64,000 nt of DNA from Paenibacillus elgii NBRC 100335 (GTDB lineage Bacteria > Bacillota > Bacilli > Paenibacillales > NBRC-103111): contig NZ_BIMB01000006.1 in NCBI RefSeq assembly GCF_004000865.1, forward strand, positions 1 through 64,000, written 5' to 3'. Position 1 is the first letter of the stretch; every line of letters starts with the position of its first letter. The translations under genes and the position numbers were made by a program. Below are positions 1-8,028 of the stretch, piece by piece. The notes beneath the pieces are model-generated. The model was not told the DNA's origin. It made no database searches and saw only the letters and a list, made by a program, of their open reading frames with translations.

Positions 1-2213
1 ACGAGCTGAAGCGGGCGGAGGTGCCCGCCGCGCACCGCGAGCGCCTGCAAGAGGCGCTGCAGGAGAAGCGCGAGCTGGAGCGCCTCGCGAAGCTGGAGGC
101 GGAGCAGCAGGCGGAAACGAACCGCCTGCAAGCGGAGCTGCAGCGGCTGAGCCAGGCGGAGACGTCGCTGCATGCGACGCAGCGGGAATGGGAGCAGCTT
201 GCGGCAGAATGGTCGCAGGAACTGCTCGCGGCTTATCAGGCGTCGCGTGAGGCGGAAAGCCGGTTGACGGGGCTGGAGAGCCGCATCGCGGAGGAGATTG
301 CGCGCCGACGCAAAGCTCAGCAGCAAGCGGAGCTGTCGGCGATGGCCGAGGCGTTAGCGGCGCATCTGCATCAGGGCGAAGCTTGCCCGGTTTGCGGCTC
401 CGTGGCGCATCCGAATCCGGCGCTGCCGCAAGCCGTGGGAGCTTTGGCCGGAAACCTGGCCGCACCGCAAGACGAAGCGGTGATGCTGGAGCGGCAGCAG
501 AACGAAGCCCGTGAGAGCCGATTTGCGGTCCAAGGCCATTTGCAGTCGCTGCAAGCGCTGGAAAGACAGTGGCGACAGGCAGTGGAGGAAGAGTCTCAAG
601 GGCTGCCCGTTGCGCTAGGGGAAGCGGCCGTTACAGCCGTTTCCGCAACGGAATCTTCCGCGCCCGGCATTCCCGGCGAACGAATCGCAGAGACGCTGCG
701 CGAAACAGCGGAGTCGGCTGCCGGTGTCAGCCGCCGGATTCAACGGCTGCAGGCAAAGCTGCAAGAGCTGCTGCAAAGCAAGCGGCAGTTGGACAAGCAG
801 CGGCATGACGGCGAAGCGCGCAAGCAGACGGCGCAAACGTTGTTCGACACCCATGCGGCCAAAGCGGGCGAGACCCGCGAAGCGCTGAATGCCGTCCGTT
901 CCGGCTGGCAGGCCAAATTTCCCGAGCTCCGGGCGGATGAGCTGGACGAGCTGGCAGAGCGGCTGAAGCGTCAGGACCAACTGGCCGAGGAGCTGCGAGG
1001 TCGTTTGGACAAAAGCGTGGAGTTTTTGGACGAGAAGCGGAGCCGGATGGAGCAGCTCCAGCAGGAGCTGGGTGAGACGGAAAAAGAATTCGTCAGGTTA
1101 ACGACGGAACGGCAAGCGCTTGAGCAGCAGACCGGACAGCAGGCGGAGCGGCTGCGGGCTTGGGTAGGAGACGAAGACGCTTCCGCTTTGGCTGCCAAGG
1201 CGCAGGCGGAGCTGCACAAGCTGCGAACTGAAGCGCAGCGCTCTGCGCAGCTGCTCGAAGACGCACAGGCCCGTCAGCAGGCCGAAGCGAAGGCGGAAGC
1301 CGCGGCGCGGCAAGCGGTCGAATCGGCGCGGCTCGCCTATGAGGAAGCGGAAGCGGAGTGGGCGCAGCAAGCGTCCGCGGAAGGCTTTGCCACGGCCGAC
1401 GAAGTGGCGCAAGCGCTAGTCCCGCCGGAGCAGCAGCAGGCATGGGCTGCCGAGGTGGAAGCCCACGGCAAGCAGGAGCACCAGCTCGCCGCGCGGCAAA
1501 CGGAGCTCGATGCCGAGCTGGCGGGACGGCAGGTCACCGAAGAAGAGTGGACGGCGCTGGAGGAAGAGCTGGCCCGGTGCAAGGCCGAGGACGAAGCGGC
1601 GCTGCAGGCGACGGCCAAGGCGGAGCGCGACCACGAGGAGCTGCAGGCGAAGCATGCCCGGTGGAGCGAGCTGGAGGCGGAGCGGGAGAAAAGCCAGCAG
1701 GAGCTGTCCCTGCTTGGCAAATTGCAAAGCGTGCTGCGCGGCAACACCTTCGTCGAATTTTTGGCGGAGGAGCAGCTTATGCACGTCAGCCGTGCGGCAT
1801 CGGAACGGCTCGGTCAGCTGACGCGGCAAAAATATGCGATCGAGGTCGACTCCGGCGGCGGCTTCGTCATCCGCGACAACGCGAACGGCGGCGTGAGGCG
1901 ACCGGTGACCACCTTGTCCGGCGGCGAAACGTTCCTGACCTCGCTGTCGCTTTCACTCGCCCTTTCGACGCAAATCCAGCTGAAGGGGGAGCATCCGCTC
2001 GAATTTTTCTTCTTGGACGAAGGATTCGGCACGCTGGACCAAGAGCTGCTTGATACCGTCATCACCGCGCTGGAAAAGCTGCATTTGGACAAGCTGACCG
2101 TCGGCGTCATCAGCCACGTGCCGGAACTGAGAGCGCGGCTACCGCGCAGGCTGGTCGTTCACCCCGCCGAGCCGAACGGACGAGGCAGCCGGGTGACCCT
2201 GGAAACGATGTAG
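1..2213 (+). CDS. sbcC: SbcC, exonuclease subunit (5' truncated)
   Basis: This is the C-terminal part of SbcC, the SMC/Rad50-like ATPase that works with the nuclease SbcD on DNA hairpins and double-strand ends. The frame is open to the left edge of the window, so the GTG at 21 is probably internal and the N-terminal Walker A half is missing. Long Gln/Glu/Ala-rich coiled coils flank a zinc-hook motif CPVC (residues 122-125 counted from 21). The C-terminal ATPase lobe has the ABC signature LSGGE (about residue 632), a Walker B FFLDEGFG and a D-loop. The stop at 2213 is followed by a different gene after about 70 bases. sbcD would be expected upstream, outside the window. Confidence 0.95.
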   Translation, partial: ELKRAEVPAAHRERLQEALQEKRELERLAKLEAEQQAETNRLQAELQRLSQAETSLHATQREWEQLAAEWSQELLAAYQASREAESRLTGLESRIAEEIARRRKAQQQAELSAMAEALAAHLHQGEACPVCGSVAHPNPALPQAVGALAGNLAAPQDEAVMLERQQNEARESRFAVQGHLQSLQALERQWRQAVEEESQGLPVALGEAAVTAVSATESSAPGIPGERIAETLRETAESAAGVSRRIQRLQAKLQELLQSKRQLDKQRHDGEARKQTAQTLFDTHAAKAGETREALNAVRSGWQAKFPELRADELDELAERLKRQDQLAEELRGRLDKSVEFLDEKRSRMEQLQQELGETEKEFVRLTTERQALEQQTGQQAERLRAWVGDEDASALAAKAQAELHKLRTEAQRSAQLLEDAQARQQAEAKAEAAARQAVESARLAYEEAEAEWAQQASAEGFATADEVAQALVPPEQQQAWAAEVEAHGKQEHQLAARQTELDAELAGRQVTEEEWTALEEELARCKAEDEAALQATAKAERDHEELQAKHARWSELEAEREKSQQELSLLGKLQSVLRGNTFVEFLAEEQLMHVSRAASERLGQLTRQKYAIEVDSGGGFVIRDNANGGVRRPVTTLSGGETFLTSLSLSLALSTQIQLKGEHPLEFFFLDEGFGTLDQELLDTVITALEKLHLDKLTVGVISHVPELRARLPRRLVVHPAEPNGRGSRVTLETM

Positions 2214-2286
2214 CATACTTCTACGCGGACGGTCATAGCTAGTGATATAATAAATAGAACAAGCCGTAGCGCAAGGGGGAACAGGA

Positions 2287-4458
2287 ATGACCAACGCCAA
2301 TCGCAAGCCGTACCGTCCGGAGGAGCCCGGAATGAACCGCCGAAGCGCGCGCCTATTGGCTGCCGCCGTCGTGGGCGCGGGCTTGCTCCTCGGACAAGGC
2401 TTGCCGGTTCAGGCCGACGCCATCTGGGACCGCTGGAAGGCGGCGGATGCCGCCGTGGCCAAAGGAGATGCGGCGTCAGCCGTGCCGCACTGGAAATTTC
2501 TCGCGGAGCATTATGCGGCGGCCGGAGATTGGGAGAATGCCGCGTTGTTCAGCGGCAAGCTCAACCAGCATTTCGATGCCGTAAAAGATTACGAACAGGC
2601 AATACGCTACTACGAGCAGGAAAACGACTATTGGCTGAAGGCGGGAAAAGATTGGGGAGCGGTCGACTTGCAGCGGGCGGAGCAGATCCGCACGACCATC
2701 GACGCGTACATCGGGACGCAGGATACCGAAGTGCTACGGCGGCAAGCGGCTCCGAAGAACGGCAAGCTGGCGAAGTTCGAGCCGGAATACGGGATGTACA
2801 TCGGCATGTACACCGAGCGGGACCCGGGGATGCAGAATTATTTTGACCGCTCGGAAAGCTTGTACGGCAAAAAGCATGCGTTGTATCTCGCTTATTCGCA
2901 AGTCGGCAAGCCGTTTCCGAAGCAGCATGCGGCCCGGGCCAAGCAGGCCGGCGCAGCGCTGCAGATCGGCTGGGAGCCGGCAAACGGCTTGGACGCCGTG
3001 ACAGACGAAGTCGTCCGTCAATGGGCGAAGGAAGCGAAAGCGGCCGGCATTCCGATTTTTTTACGCTACGCCAGCGAAATGAACGGCGACTGGGTCGTCT
3101 GGCACGGCGATCCGCAAAAATATATCGACAAATTCAAAATGGTTCACGACATCATGGCCGAGGAAGCGCCGAACGTCGCGATGGTATGGAGCCCCGGCGA
3201 CGTGCCGATGTATTCGATGGATGCTTATTATCCCGGCGACGCTTACGTCGACTGGGTCGGCGTAAGCATGTATACGGAGCCTTATGAGAACGGCGATCCG
3301 CAGCAGGGCAATATGCAGGCGACGAGTCCCGTCGAGCGGCTCGATCATTTGTACAAAACGTACGCCGAGCGCAAGCCGCTGATGATCAGCGAAACGGCCG
3401 TCTCCCATTACGCCAACCTGCCGCAGGAGTCGTTTACTGACTACGGGCTGCTTAACCTGCAGCGCCTGTACGAAGTGATGCCCTTCAAATATCCTCGGCT
3501 TAAGTCGATTACGTATTTTAACGTCAATCTGGATATGAAGGAATCGAAAAACAACTACCTGCTTCGCGACAACGAGGCGATGCTGAAGCTGTATAAGCAG
3601 CTTATCTCTTCGCCGTATTACTTGTCCAAGGTGGAGCAAGGGGCGAAGCCTTCCGACCATGCAGGGTTTGTCCCGCTGGGGAAAGACAGCGCTGTCGCGC
3701 GGGCGGCCAAGCTTATTCCGTTCGTCAAAATCCCCGATATCTACATCGGTAAACTTGAATATTATTTGAACGGAACCTTGCTTGCGACGCAGACGGCTCC
3801 GCCATTTGGGATCGACTTGATAGCCGGCGCGATTCCTGAGGGTTCGGTTATTGAACTCGCAGTCTATAATCGCGAAGGACAGAAGAGCGGCTCCCGCTCG
3901 TTTCCGATCACCTCCAGGATTTCCGTCGATGTAGACGGAAAAGCCGTGCCGTTCGAGCAGCCTCCGGTTCTGATCGAAGGCAACACGCTGACGCCGCTGC
4001 GCGCGATTTTCGAAGCGATGGGGGCAAAGGTGGAGTGGAACGAGGCGACCCGGACGGCCACAGGGCAAAAAGGCTCGACGACCGTCTCCGTGACGATCGG
4101 CAGCGGTGCCGCAAGCATAAACAGCGAAGCTTTCCCGCTTGAAGCTCCCGCCAGGTTGGTCAACGGCCATACGATGGTCCCGGCCCGTTTTATCGGCGAG
4201 GCGTTTGGCGGCAAGGTCGAGTGGGACGGGGAGACGCAAACGGTGCGAATCGGCACCGGATCGGGGGCAGAGAGCGGAACGGCATTGCAGGAACTCCCGG
4301 TTTCGCGTACAGCAGTGAAATCCTCGTCCACCGTCAAGGCTCTCTCAGCAGAGCATAACTCGCCGTCCGACACCAAACCGGGGCCGCTTCAGGCAGTCGG
4401 CGCATGGTTTGGCTGGTTGGGGCAGCAGCTAACCAAGCTTTGGAACGATCTGATGTAA
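2287..4458 (+). CDS. Secreted GH26-like glycosidase with stalk domain
   Basis: This is a predicted secreted protein of 723 residues. A signal peptide with a hydrophobic core of Ala, Val, Gly and Leu (about residues 19-36) ends near VQADA. Residues about 40-150 look helical and TPR-like. Residues about 165-440 resemble a GH26 (beta-mannanase-type) barrel: YASEMNG supplies a candidate acid/base Glu264 and MISETA a candidate nucleophile Glu369. Residues about 540-655 match the copper amine oxidase N-terminal-like stalk domain (LTPLRAIFEAMGAKVEW, then MVPARFIGEAFGGKVEW), a common wall-associated module in Paenibacillaceae. A second start at 2332 (MNRRSAR) has a good GGAGG and gives a more typical signal peptide. 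The substrate is unknown; the barrel could be non-catalytic. Confidence 0.8.
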   Translation: MTNANRKPYRPEEPGMNRRSARLLAAAVVGAGLLLGQGLPVQADAIWDRWKAADAAVAKGDAASAVPHWKFLAEHYAAAGDWENAALFSGKLNQHFDAVKDYEQAIRYYEQENDYWLKAGKDWGAVDLQRAEQIRTTIDAYIGTQDTEVLRRQAAPKNGKLAKFEPEYGMYIGMYTERDPGMQNYFDRSESLYGKKHALYLAYSQVGKPFPKQHAARAKQAGAALQIGWEPANGLDAVTDEVVRQWAKEAKAAGIPIFLRYASEMNGDWVVWHGDPQKYIDKFKMVHDIMAEEAPNVAMVWSPGDVPMYSMDAYYPGDAYVDWVGVSMYTEPYENGDPQQGNMQATSPVERLDHLYKTYAERKPLMISETAVSHYANLPQESFTDYGLLNLQRLYEVMPFKYPRLKSITYFNVNLDMKESKNNYLLRDNEAMLKLYKQLISSPYYLSKVEQGAKPSDHAGFVPLGKDSAVARAAKLIPFVKIPDIYIGKLEYYLNGTLLATQTAPPFGIDLIAGAIPEGSVIELAVYNREGQKSGSRSFPITSRISVDVDGKAVPFEQPPVLIEGNTLTPLRAIFEAMGAKVEWNEATRTATGQKGSTTVSVTIGSGAASINSEAFPLEAPARLVNGHTMVPARFIGEAFGGKVEWDGETQTVRIGTGSGAESGTALQELPVSRTAVKSSSTVKALSAEHNSPSDTKPGPLQAVGAWFGWLGQQLTKLWNDLM

Positions 4459-4460
4459 AA

Positions 4461-4517
4461 AAAAGCTCGAACGGCCGATTCCGCTTTTCACGGAACCAAG
4501 CCCATTCGAGCTTTTTT
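4461..4517. terminator. Bidirectional rho-independent terminator
   Basis: AAAAGCTCGA (4461-4470) pairs with TCGAGCTTTT (4506-4515). An A-run lies on the left and a T-run on the right. It sits between the convergent GH26-like gene and the flavoprotein ORF and can serve both strands. Confidence 0.85.
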
Positions 4518-4538
4518 ATTCGCACGACTATAATCCGA

Positions 4539-5855
4539 TTAGGCTCGTTGAAGCTGCGGCATTTCCTCCAGGATCGCTTTAGCGGCCAGCCGCGCGCTGG
4601 AGAAGGCGCGTTCCGCCAGCTCGCCTTTGCCTTGACAGCCGTCGCCGCAGAAGTAGAACGGCACGTTCTCGATCCGGTTCGGCAGCAGCCGGTTGCTTGC
4701 GATATTTTTGACGCTCGACACCATCGCTTTTTTCGAAACGCGCTTTACTTCCGTCGCTTCGCGCCAACCCGGATAGTGCTGATCGAACAACGCTTCCATC
4801 TGTTCGGTCTTTTTATCCAAGTATGCCTTACGCTCGTCTTCGCCCTCGAAGCTGTCGTTCAGGTATGCGATACCCTGCAGCAACTGCCCGCCTTCCGGAA
4901 CGAGCGTATGGTCGGTCGCGGAGACGTCGCTGATGAACAGCTTGTTGTCCATGTCGCTGATGTAGCTGAACGGGCGGGCCACAACGCGGTTCATGCCGAT
5001 GTCATATACCATGACCTCCGTCGCCGTGTTATCCTCGTAAGGGGCCATGAACGGCTCCCACGGCGTGTCCTTGAGCAGCTTACAGACCTGCTGTACCGGC
5101 ATGGCGAAAATAACGCGGTCGAATTCAAGCTCGCGGGTTTTCGTCTGCAGCCAAAACTTTCGGTCTGCGTAACGGATGCCGTCTACGCCTTCGCGCAGCG
5201 CAATTTCCCAGCGGGAGGTCAGGTCGATTTTTTGCTTGAGCTGGTTCGTAATGACGGCCCAACTGCCGAGCACGTAGTTGACCGGGCGGCCCGACAAAAA
5301 GAGGTTGTGGTAGTAGTCGCTGATCACCGCGCCCGAAACCTTACGCGCCTCCTCCGGTGTGATAAAGAAGTTCGAACAGACGAGATGCTCCCACAGCTCT
5401 TTCACGTCTTCGTCCGCGTCCGACTGCGCCAGGTAATCGCCAAGCGTATCGTAATTGCGCACGTTGTGAATGTTGGCGATGATCGCCGTAATTTCCCCGA
5501 CGAAGCGCATCTTTTGGATCGGATTCAGCAGCTCTGTCCGCATCAGGTTGACGAAGTCGAGCGGGGCCGGCGTTAATTGGTCGTTCTTGTAATACATGAC
5601 CCGCCGTTTATCCACCTGCTTCGAGCTGAACGACAGTCCCAGCTCGCGCTCCAGATCGCCGATGGTGTGACGGTCGATGCCGTAAATCGCGTGCGCGCCG
5701 TAATTCAGCGTAAAGCCCGCTTTCTCATAAGTAAACGCCCGTCCGCCAAGCTGCGGACTGCGCTCGAACAGGACGCCCTCGATTCCTTGATGCTCCGATA
5801 AATAAGCGGCTGCGGTCAACCCCGCAAGCCCTCCTCCGATGATAGCAACCTTCAT
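4539..5855 (-). CDS. FAD-dependent oxidoreductase, internal-start product
   Basis: This flavoprotein of the phytoene desaturase/protoporphyrinogen oxidase-like amine oxidase superfamily has 438 residues. The N-terminal dinucleotide-binding motif GGGLAGL is followed by an acidic strand end and LGGRAF, typical of FAD/NAD(P)-binding Rossmann proteins. The internal start ATG at 5855 has AAAGGAG (5864-5870) eight bases upstream, as good as any ribosome binding site in the window, so an independent product is likely even though the frame is open to the TetR domain. The substrate cannot be read from sequence; carotenoid-like or other polyene or amine substrates are possible. Control by the adjoining TetR domain is an inference from the shared transcript. 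Confidence 0.7.
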   Translation of the reverse strand: MKVAIIGGGLAGLTAAAYLSEHQGIEGVLFERSPQLGGRAFTYEKAGFTLNYGAHAIYGIDRHTIGDLERELGLSFSSKQVDKRRVMYYKNDQLTPAPLDFVNLMRTELLNPIQKMRFVGEITAIIANIHNVRNYDTLGDYLAQSDADEDVKELWEHLVCSNFFITPEEARKVSGAVISDYYHNLFLSGRPVNYVLGSWAVITNQLKQKIDLTSRWEIALREGVDGIRYADRKFWLQTKTRELEFDRVIFAMPVQQVCKLLKDTPWEPFMAPYEDNTATEVMVYDIGMNRVVARPFSYISDMDNKLFISDVSATDHTLVPEGGQLLQGIAYLNDSFEGEDERKAYLDKKTEQMEALFDQHYPGWREATEVKRVSKKAMVSSVKNIASNRLLPNRIENVPFYFCGDGCQGKGELAERAFSSARLAAKAILEEMPQLQRA

Positions 5856-6461
5856 GTTGTGTTCTCCTTTCCGTTCTGCTTCCAGTAGAATCGGTTCCGC
5901 TTCCTTGTTATGGCGAAGCCCTGTCCAAACCCAAGCGAGCTGCTCCCGCATCCGCTCGGTCAAATTAGTCTCTTCCTCAATCGCGCACCACAGCATGACC
6001 GTGCCGAAATAAGCGGTGGTCAGCATTTTGGCTTTGCCCGGCTCGGGCAGCCAGCGCAGCAAGCTTTCATACAGCGTTTGTTTCAGCTCTTCCATGGCGG
6101 CCTTCAGGCTTTCGTTTTGCATCGAAAGGGCGATCCAGCTTCGGATCAGCCGCCTGTAGGCGCCCAGCGCTTCGGCCAAATCCAGCATCAGCCGGTTGAC
6201 GTGGCTTTCCAGCGACCGCACCTGCGAAGGCGTGCGGCTGCACCAGACTTGAATAAGCTCCATTTGTTTTCTCGGGATTTCCCGCAAAATTTCGTCTTTG
6301 CCTTCAAAATAATGGTAGAACGTTCCTTTGGACGTCTGAGTCGCGGCGATGATATCGTCCACCGACACATGCTCGTACCCGCGTTCCACAAACAGCTTCA
6401 GGGCGACATCCATCAGGTAGTCGCGTTTTTTCCGCGTCGACGCTCTCATGAACCGGTCCAC
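4539..6461 (-). CDS. TetR regulator fused in frame to FAD oxidoreductase
   Basis: One uninterrupted reading frame encodes two proteins that are normally separate. The first 200 or so residues are a TetR/AcrR regulator: an N-terminal helix-turn-helix (VSVDDIIAATQTSKGTFYHYF) and a helical ligand domain ending near LAWVWTGLR. It runs without a stop into MKVAIIGGGLAGL, the start of an FAD-binding oxidoreductase of about 438 residues. I place the start at GTG 6461, seven bases after AAAGGGGG; ATG 6449 is the alternative. No stop separates the halves, yet a strong internal AAAGGAG precedes the flavoprotein ATG (see the 4539-5855 entry). In one other frame the first stop overlaps that ATG as ATGA, so a one-base indel from the ancestral or correct sequence would restore two overlapping genes. 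It may be a true fusion, a dual product, or a sequence error. Confidence 0.75.
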   Translation of the reverse strand: MDRFMRASTRKKRDYLMDVALKLFVERGYEHVSVDDIIAATQTSKGTFYHYFEGKDEILREIPRKQMELIQVWCSRTPSQVRSLESHVNRLMLDLAEALGAYRRLIRSWIALSMQNESLKAAMEELKQTLYESLLRWLPEPGKAKMLTTAYFGTVMLWCAIEEETNLTERMREQLAWVWTGLRHNKEAEPILLEAERKGEHNMKVAIIGGGLAGLTAAAYLSEHQGIEGVLFERSPQLGGRAFTYEKAGFTLNYGAHAIYGIDRHTIGDLERELGLSFSSKQVDKRRVMYYKNDQLTPAPLDFVNLMRTELLNPIQKMRFVGEITAIIANIHNVRNYDTLGDYLAQSDADEDVKELWEHLVCSNFFITPEEARKVSGAVISDYYHNLFLSGRPVNYVLGSWAVITNQLKQKIDLTSRWEIALREGVDGIRYADRKFWLQTKTRELEFDRVIFAMPVQQVCKLLKDTPWEPFMAPYEDNTATEVMVYDIGMNRVVARPFSYISDMDNKLFISDVSATDHTLVPEGGQLLQGIAYLNDSFEGEDERKAYLDKKTEQMEALFDQHYPGWREATEVKRVSKKAMVSSVKNIASNRLLPNRIENVPFYFCGDGCQGKGELAERAFSSARLAAKAILEEMPQLQRA

Positions 6462-6517
6462 CCCTAAACCCCCTTTGGTTAACACCGTTTGCCAAGCATT
6501 GAATCGCTCCGTTTAGT

Positions 6518-6546
6518 ATTATAGATAATATTAGACCGATAGTCTA
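6518..6546 (-). promoter_or_regulatory. TetR gene promoter with overlapping operator
   Basis: On the minus strand TAGACT (6541-6546) and TATAAT (6518-6523) are 17 bases apart. The perfect inverted repeat TAGAC-CGATA-GTCTA (6532-6546) covers the -35 and part of the spacer, the usual place for TetR autorepression. Confidence 0.6.
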
Positions 6547-6793
6547 TAAATGAATCCCTGTTTTCGGGCCAAAATCGATGCTTATTTTCGTTAAAATAGA
6601 TCACATTTTGAGAACGATCAGGTCACAATGGACGGAACCGTGCAAAAAAACAATGTTTTATTACGAAAACAAGACGAATAATGCCAAAAATCGTGTCCTT
6701 GTTTTTTTGCCGCGACGAGTTTTCTTTTTGCCAAGTTTTCGGGTATAGTGAAAGGAGACAAGCCTGATCCTGATATGGGAAGGAGGGGAGAAC
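6547..6793. other. Intergenic region before HIT gene
   Basis: This is an A/T-rich stretch between the divergent TetR and HIT genes. The HIT ribosome binding site (GGAGGGGAG at about 6782) is clear, and a TATAGT (6744-6749) could be a -10 box but lacks a convincing -35. I see no small gene or structured RNA here. Confidence 0.4.
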
Positions 6794-7138
6794 GTGGACT
6801 GCATTTTTTGCAAAATCGTCGAAGGGTCGATCCCTTCGAAAAAAGTGTTCGAGAACGAGCATGTCGTTGCCTTTCACGACATCTATCCGGCCGCTCCCGT
6901 ACATATTCTAATCATTCCCAAAAAACATATCGCGTCGATGAACGACGTCGGAGCGGACGACTGGCATCTGCTTGGAGAAATCCACAGCGCGGCGCAGCAA
7001 ATCGCCAAAGAACAGGGCGTTGCCGAATCCGGCTACCGTCTGATCAACAACTGCGGCAAGCACAGCGGGCAGGAGGTATTTCATATCCATTATCACCTGC
7101 TTGGCGGAGAAAAACTGGGGCCGCTCAACGCCCGTTAA
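6794..7138 (+). CDS. HIT family nucleotide hydrolase
   Basis: This is a histidine-triad protein of 114 residues, the usual size for the HINT/HIT branch that hydrolyses nucleoside phosphoramidates or dinucleotides. It carries an N-terminal MDCIFCKIVEG, conserved in bacterial HIT proteins, the IPKKHI segment, and the catalytic triad HIHYHLL near the C-terminus. The start is GTG after GAAGGAGGGGAGAAC. It precedes rpsU, which has its own strong promoter, so the two are probably separate units. B. subtilis Hit is the closest named homologue by type; the physiological substrate is not known. Confidence 0.92.
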   Translation: MDCIFCKIVEGSIPSKKVFENEHVVAFHDIYPAAPVHILIIPKKHIASMNDVGADDWHLLGEIHSAAQQIAKEQGVAESGYRLINNCGKHSGQEVFHIHYHLLGGEKLGPLNAR

Positions 7139-7179
7139 ACCCCGGTGCGACTGATTTTTGAAGTTTTGTTCCGGATAGG

Positions 7180-7209
7180 TTGACACCCAGTTTCCTTATC
7201 ACCTATAAT
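7180..7209 (+). promoter_or_regulatory. Sigma-A promoter of rpsU-yqeY
   Basis: TTGACA (7180-7185) and TATAAT (7204-7209) are both perfect consensus boxes, separated by 18 bases. Transcription should begin near 7216, giving a leader of about 50 bases before rpsU. Confidence 0.85.
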
Positions 7210-7268
7210 GAAGTTTGATGAATGTCTTTTTTCGTCTTGGACGGTCTGTTCGGAGGGAGGGAAAACTG

Positions 7269-7442
7269 GTGTCAGAAACTCGAGTTCGCAAGAACGAAAC
7301 TATAGATGCTGCACTTCGTCGCTTTAAGCGTTCCATCGCCAAAGATGGCGTTTTGGCGGAGGTCAAAAAACGCAAGCATTATGAGAAGCCAAGCGTGAAA
7401 CGCAAGAAGAAGTCAGAGGCTGCTCGCAAGAGAAAGTTCTAG
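7269..7442 (+). CDS. rpsU: Ribosomal protein bS21
   Basis: This small-subunit protein has 57 residues and is strongly basic ([17 protein letters not shown]). It binds near the anti-Shine-Dalgarno end of 16S rRNA. The longer open frame begins at 7215, but the GTG at 7269 gives the canonical N-terminus ([20 protein letters not shown]), has GGAGGG upstream, and matches the family length. A consensus sigma-A promoter lies upstream and yqeY follows after 12 bases, the standard Bacillus pairing. Confidence 0.97.
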   Translation: MSETRVRKNETIDAALRRFKRSIAKDGVLAEVKKRKHYEKPSVKRKKKSEAARKRKF

Positions 7443-7454
7443 GAGGCTTAATCG

Positions 7455-7898
7455 ATGAGCTTAAGCGACAGACTAAACGACGACATGAAGCTTGCGATGA
7501 AGAGTCAAGACAAGTTTAAACTCTCCGTAATCCGTATGGTTCGTGCAGCTATCAAGAATCTTGAGATAGATCAGCGTAAAACCTTAGATGAACAAGAAGT
7601 ACTTGACGTCTTGAATCGCGAGATCAAACAGCGCAAAGATTCCCTCCAAGAATTTGAAAAGGCCGGTCGTGACGATTTGGCGGAAAACCTAAAGGCCGAG
7701 GTCGCCATACTGATGGAGTACATGCCGCAGCAATTCACCGATGAAGAAGTAAAAGCCATTGTACAGCAGACCATCCAAGAAGTGGGGGCTTCTTCCAAAG
7801 CGGACATGGGCAAAGTCATGGGCGCATTAATGCCAAAGGTTAAAGGACGAGCAGACGGCAAAGTCGTCAATCAGTTCGTCCAACAGTTATTGTCTTAA
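7455..7898 (+). CDS. yqeY: GatB/YqeY domain protein
   Basis: This protein of 147 residues belongs to the GatB/YqeY family, which resembles the C-terminal tRNA-binding tail of the GatB amidotransferase subunit. Characteristic segments are the N-terminal SDRLNDDMKLAMKS, the central MEYMPQQFTDEE and the C-terminal GKVMGALMPKVKGRADG. It is cotranscribed with rpsU (12-base gap, ribosome binding site AGGAGG) and is followed by a strong terminator. The exact role is unknown; a link to tRNA or aminoacylation is inferred from the domain. Confidence 0.95.
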   Translation: MSLSDRLNDDMKLAMKSQDKFKLSVIRMVRAAIKNLEIDQRKTLDEQEVLDVLNREIKQRKDSLQEFEKAGRDDLAENLKAEVAILMEYMPQQFTDEEVKAIVQQTIQEVGASSKADMGKVMGALMPKVKGRADGKVVNQFVQQLLS

Positions 7899-7908
7899 CA
7901 ACAGCGGG

Positions 7909-7945
7909 AAACACTCCTTCTTATTGGAGTGTTTTTCTTTTTTTG
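7909..7945 (+). terminator. Rho-independent terminator after yqeY
   Basis: AAACACTCC (7909-7917) pairs perfectly with GGAGTGTTT (7926-7934), followed by a T-rich tract. It closes the rpsU-yqeY unit. Confidence 0.9.
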
Positions 7946-8028
7946 TTGCAGTTTTGTGAATCGAACTTGCCGCTGTCGCGTAGTACCTCTTGGGAGCATT
8001 GCAAAACGCGCGAAAAGGAGGTCATCTT

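Noticed and set aside
3061-4239. 392-residue minus-strand frame over the GH26-like gene
   Set aside because: It is an antisense shadow with no start signal and no recognisable domain.
4404-5576. 390-residue plus-strand frame over the flavoprotein
   Set aside because: It overlaps the 4461-4517 terminator and is antisense to the FAD domain; no ribosome binding site.
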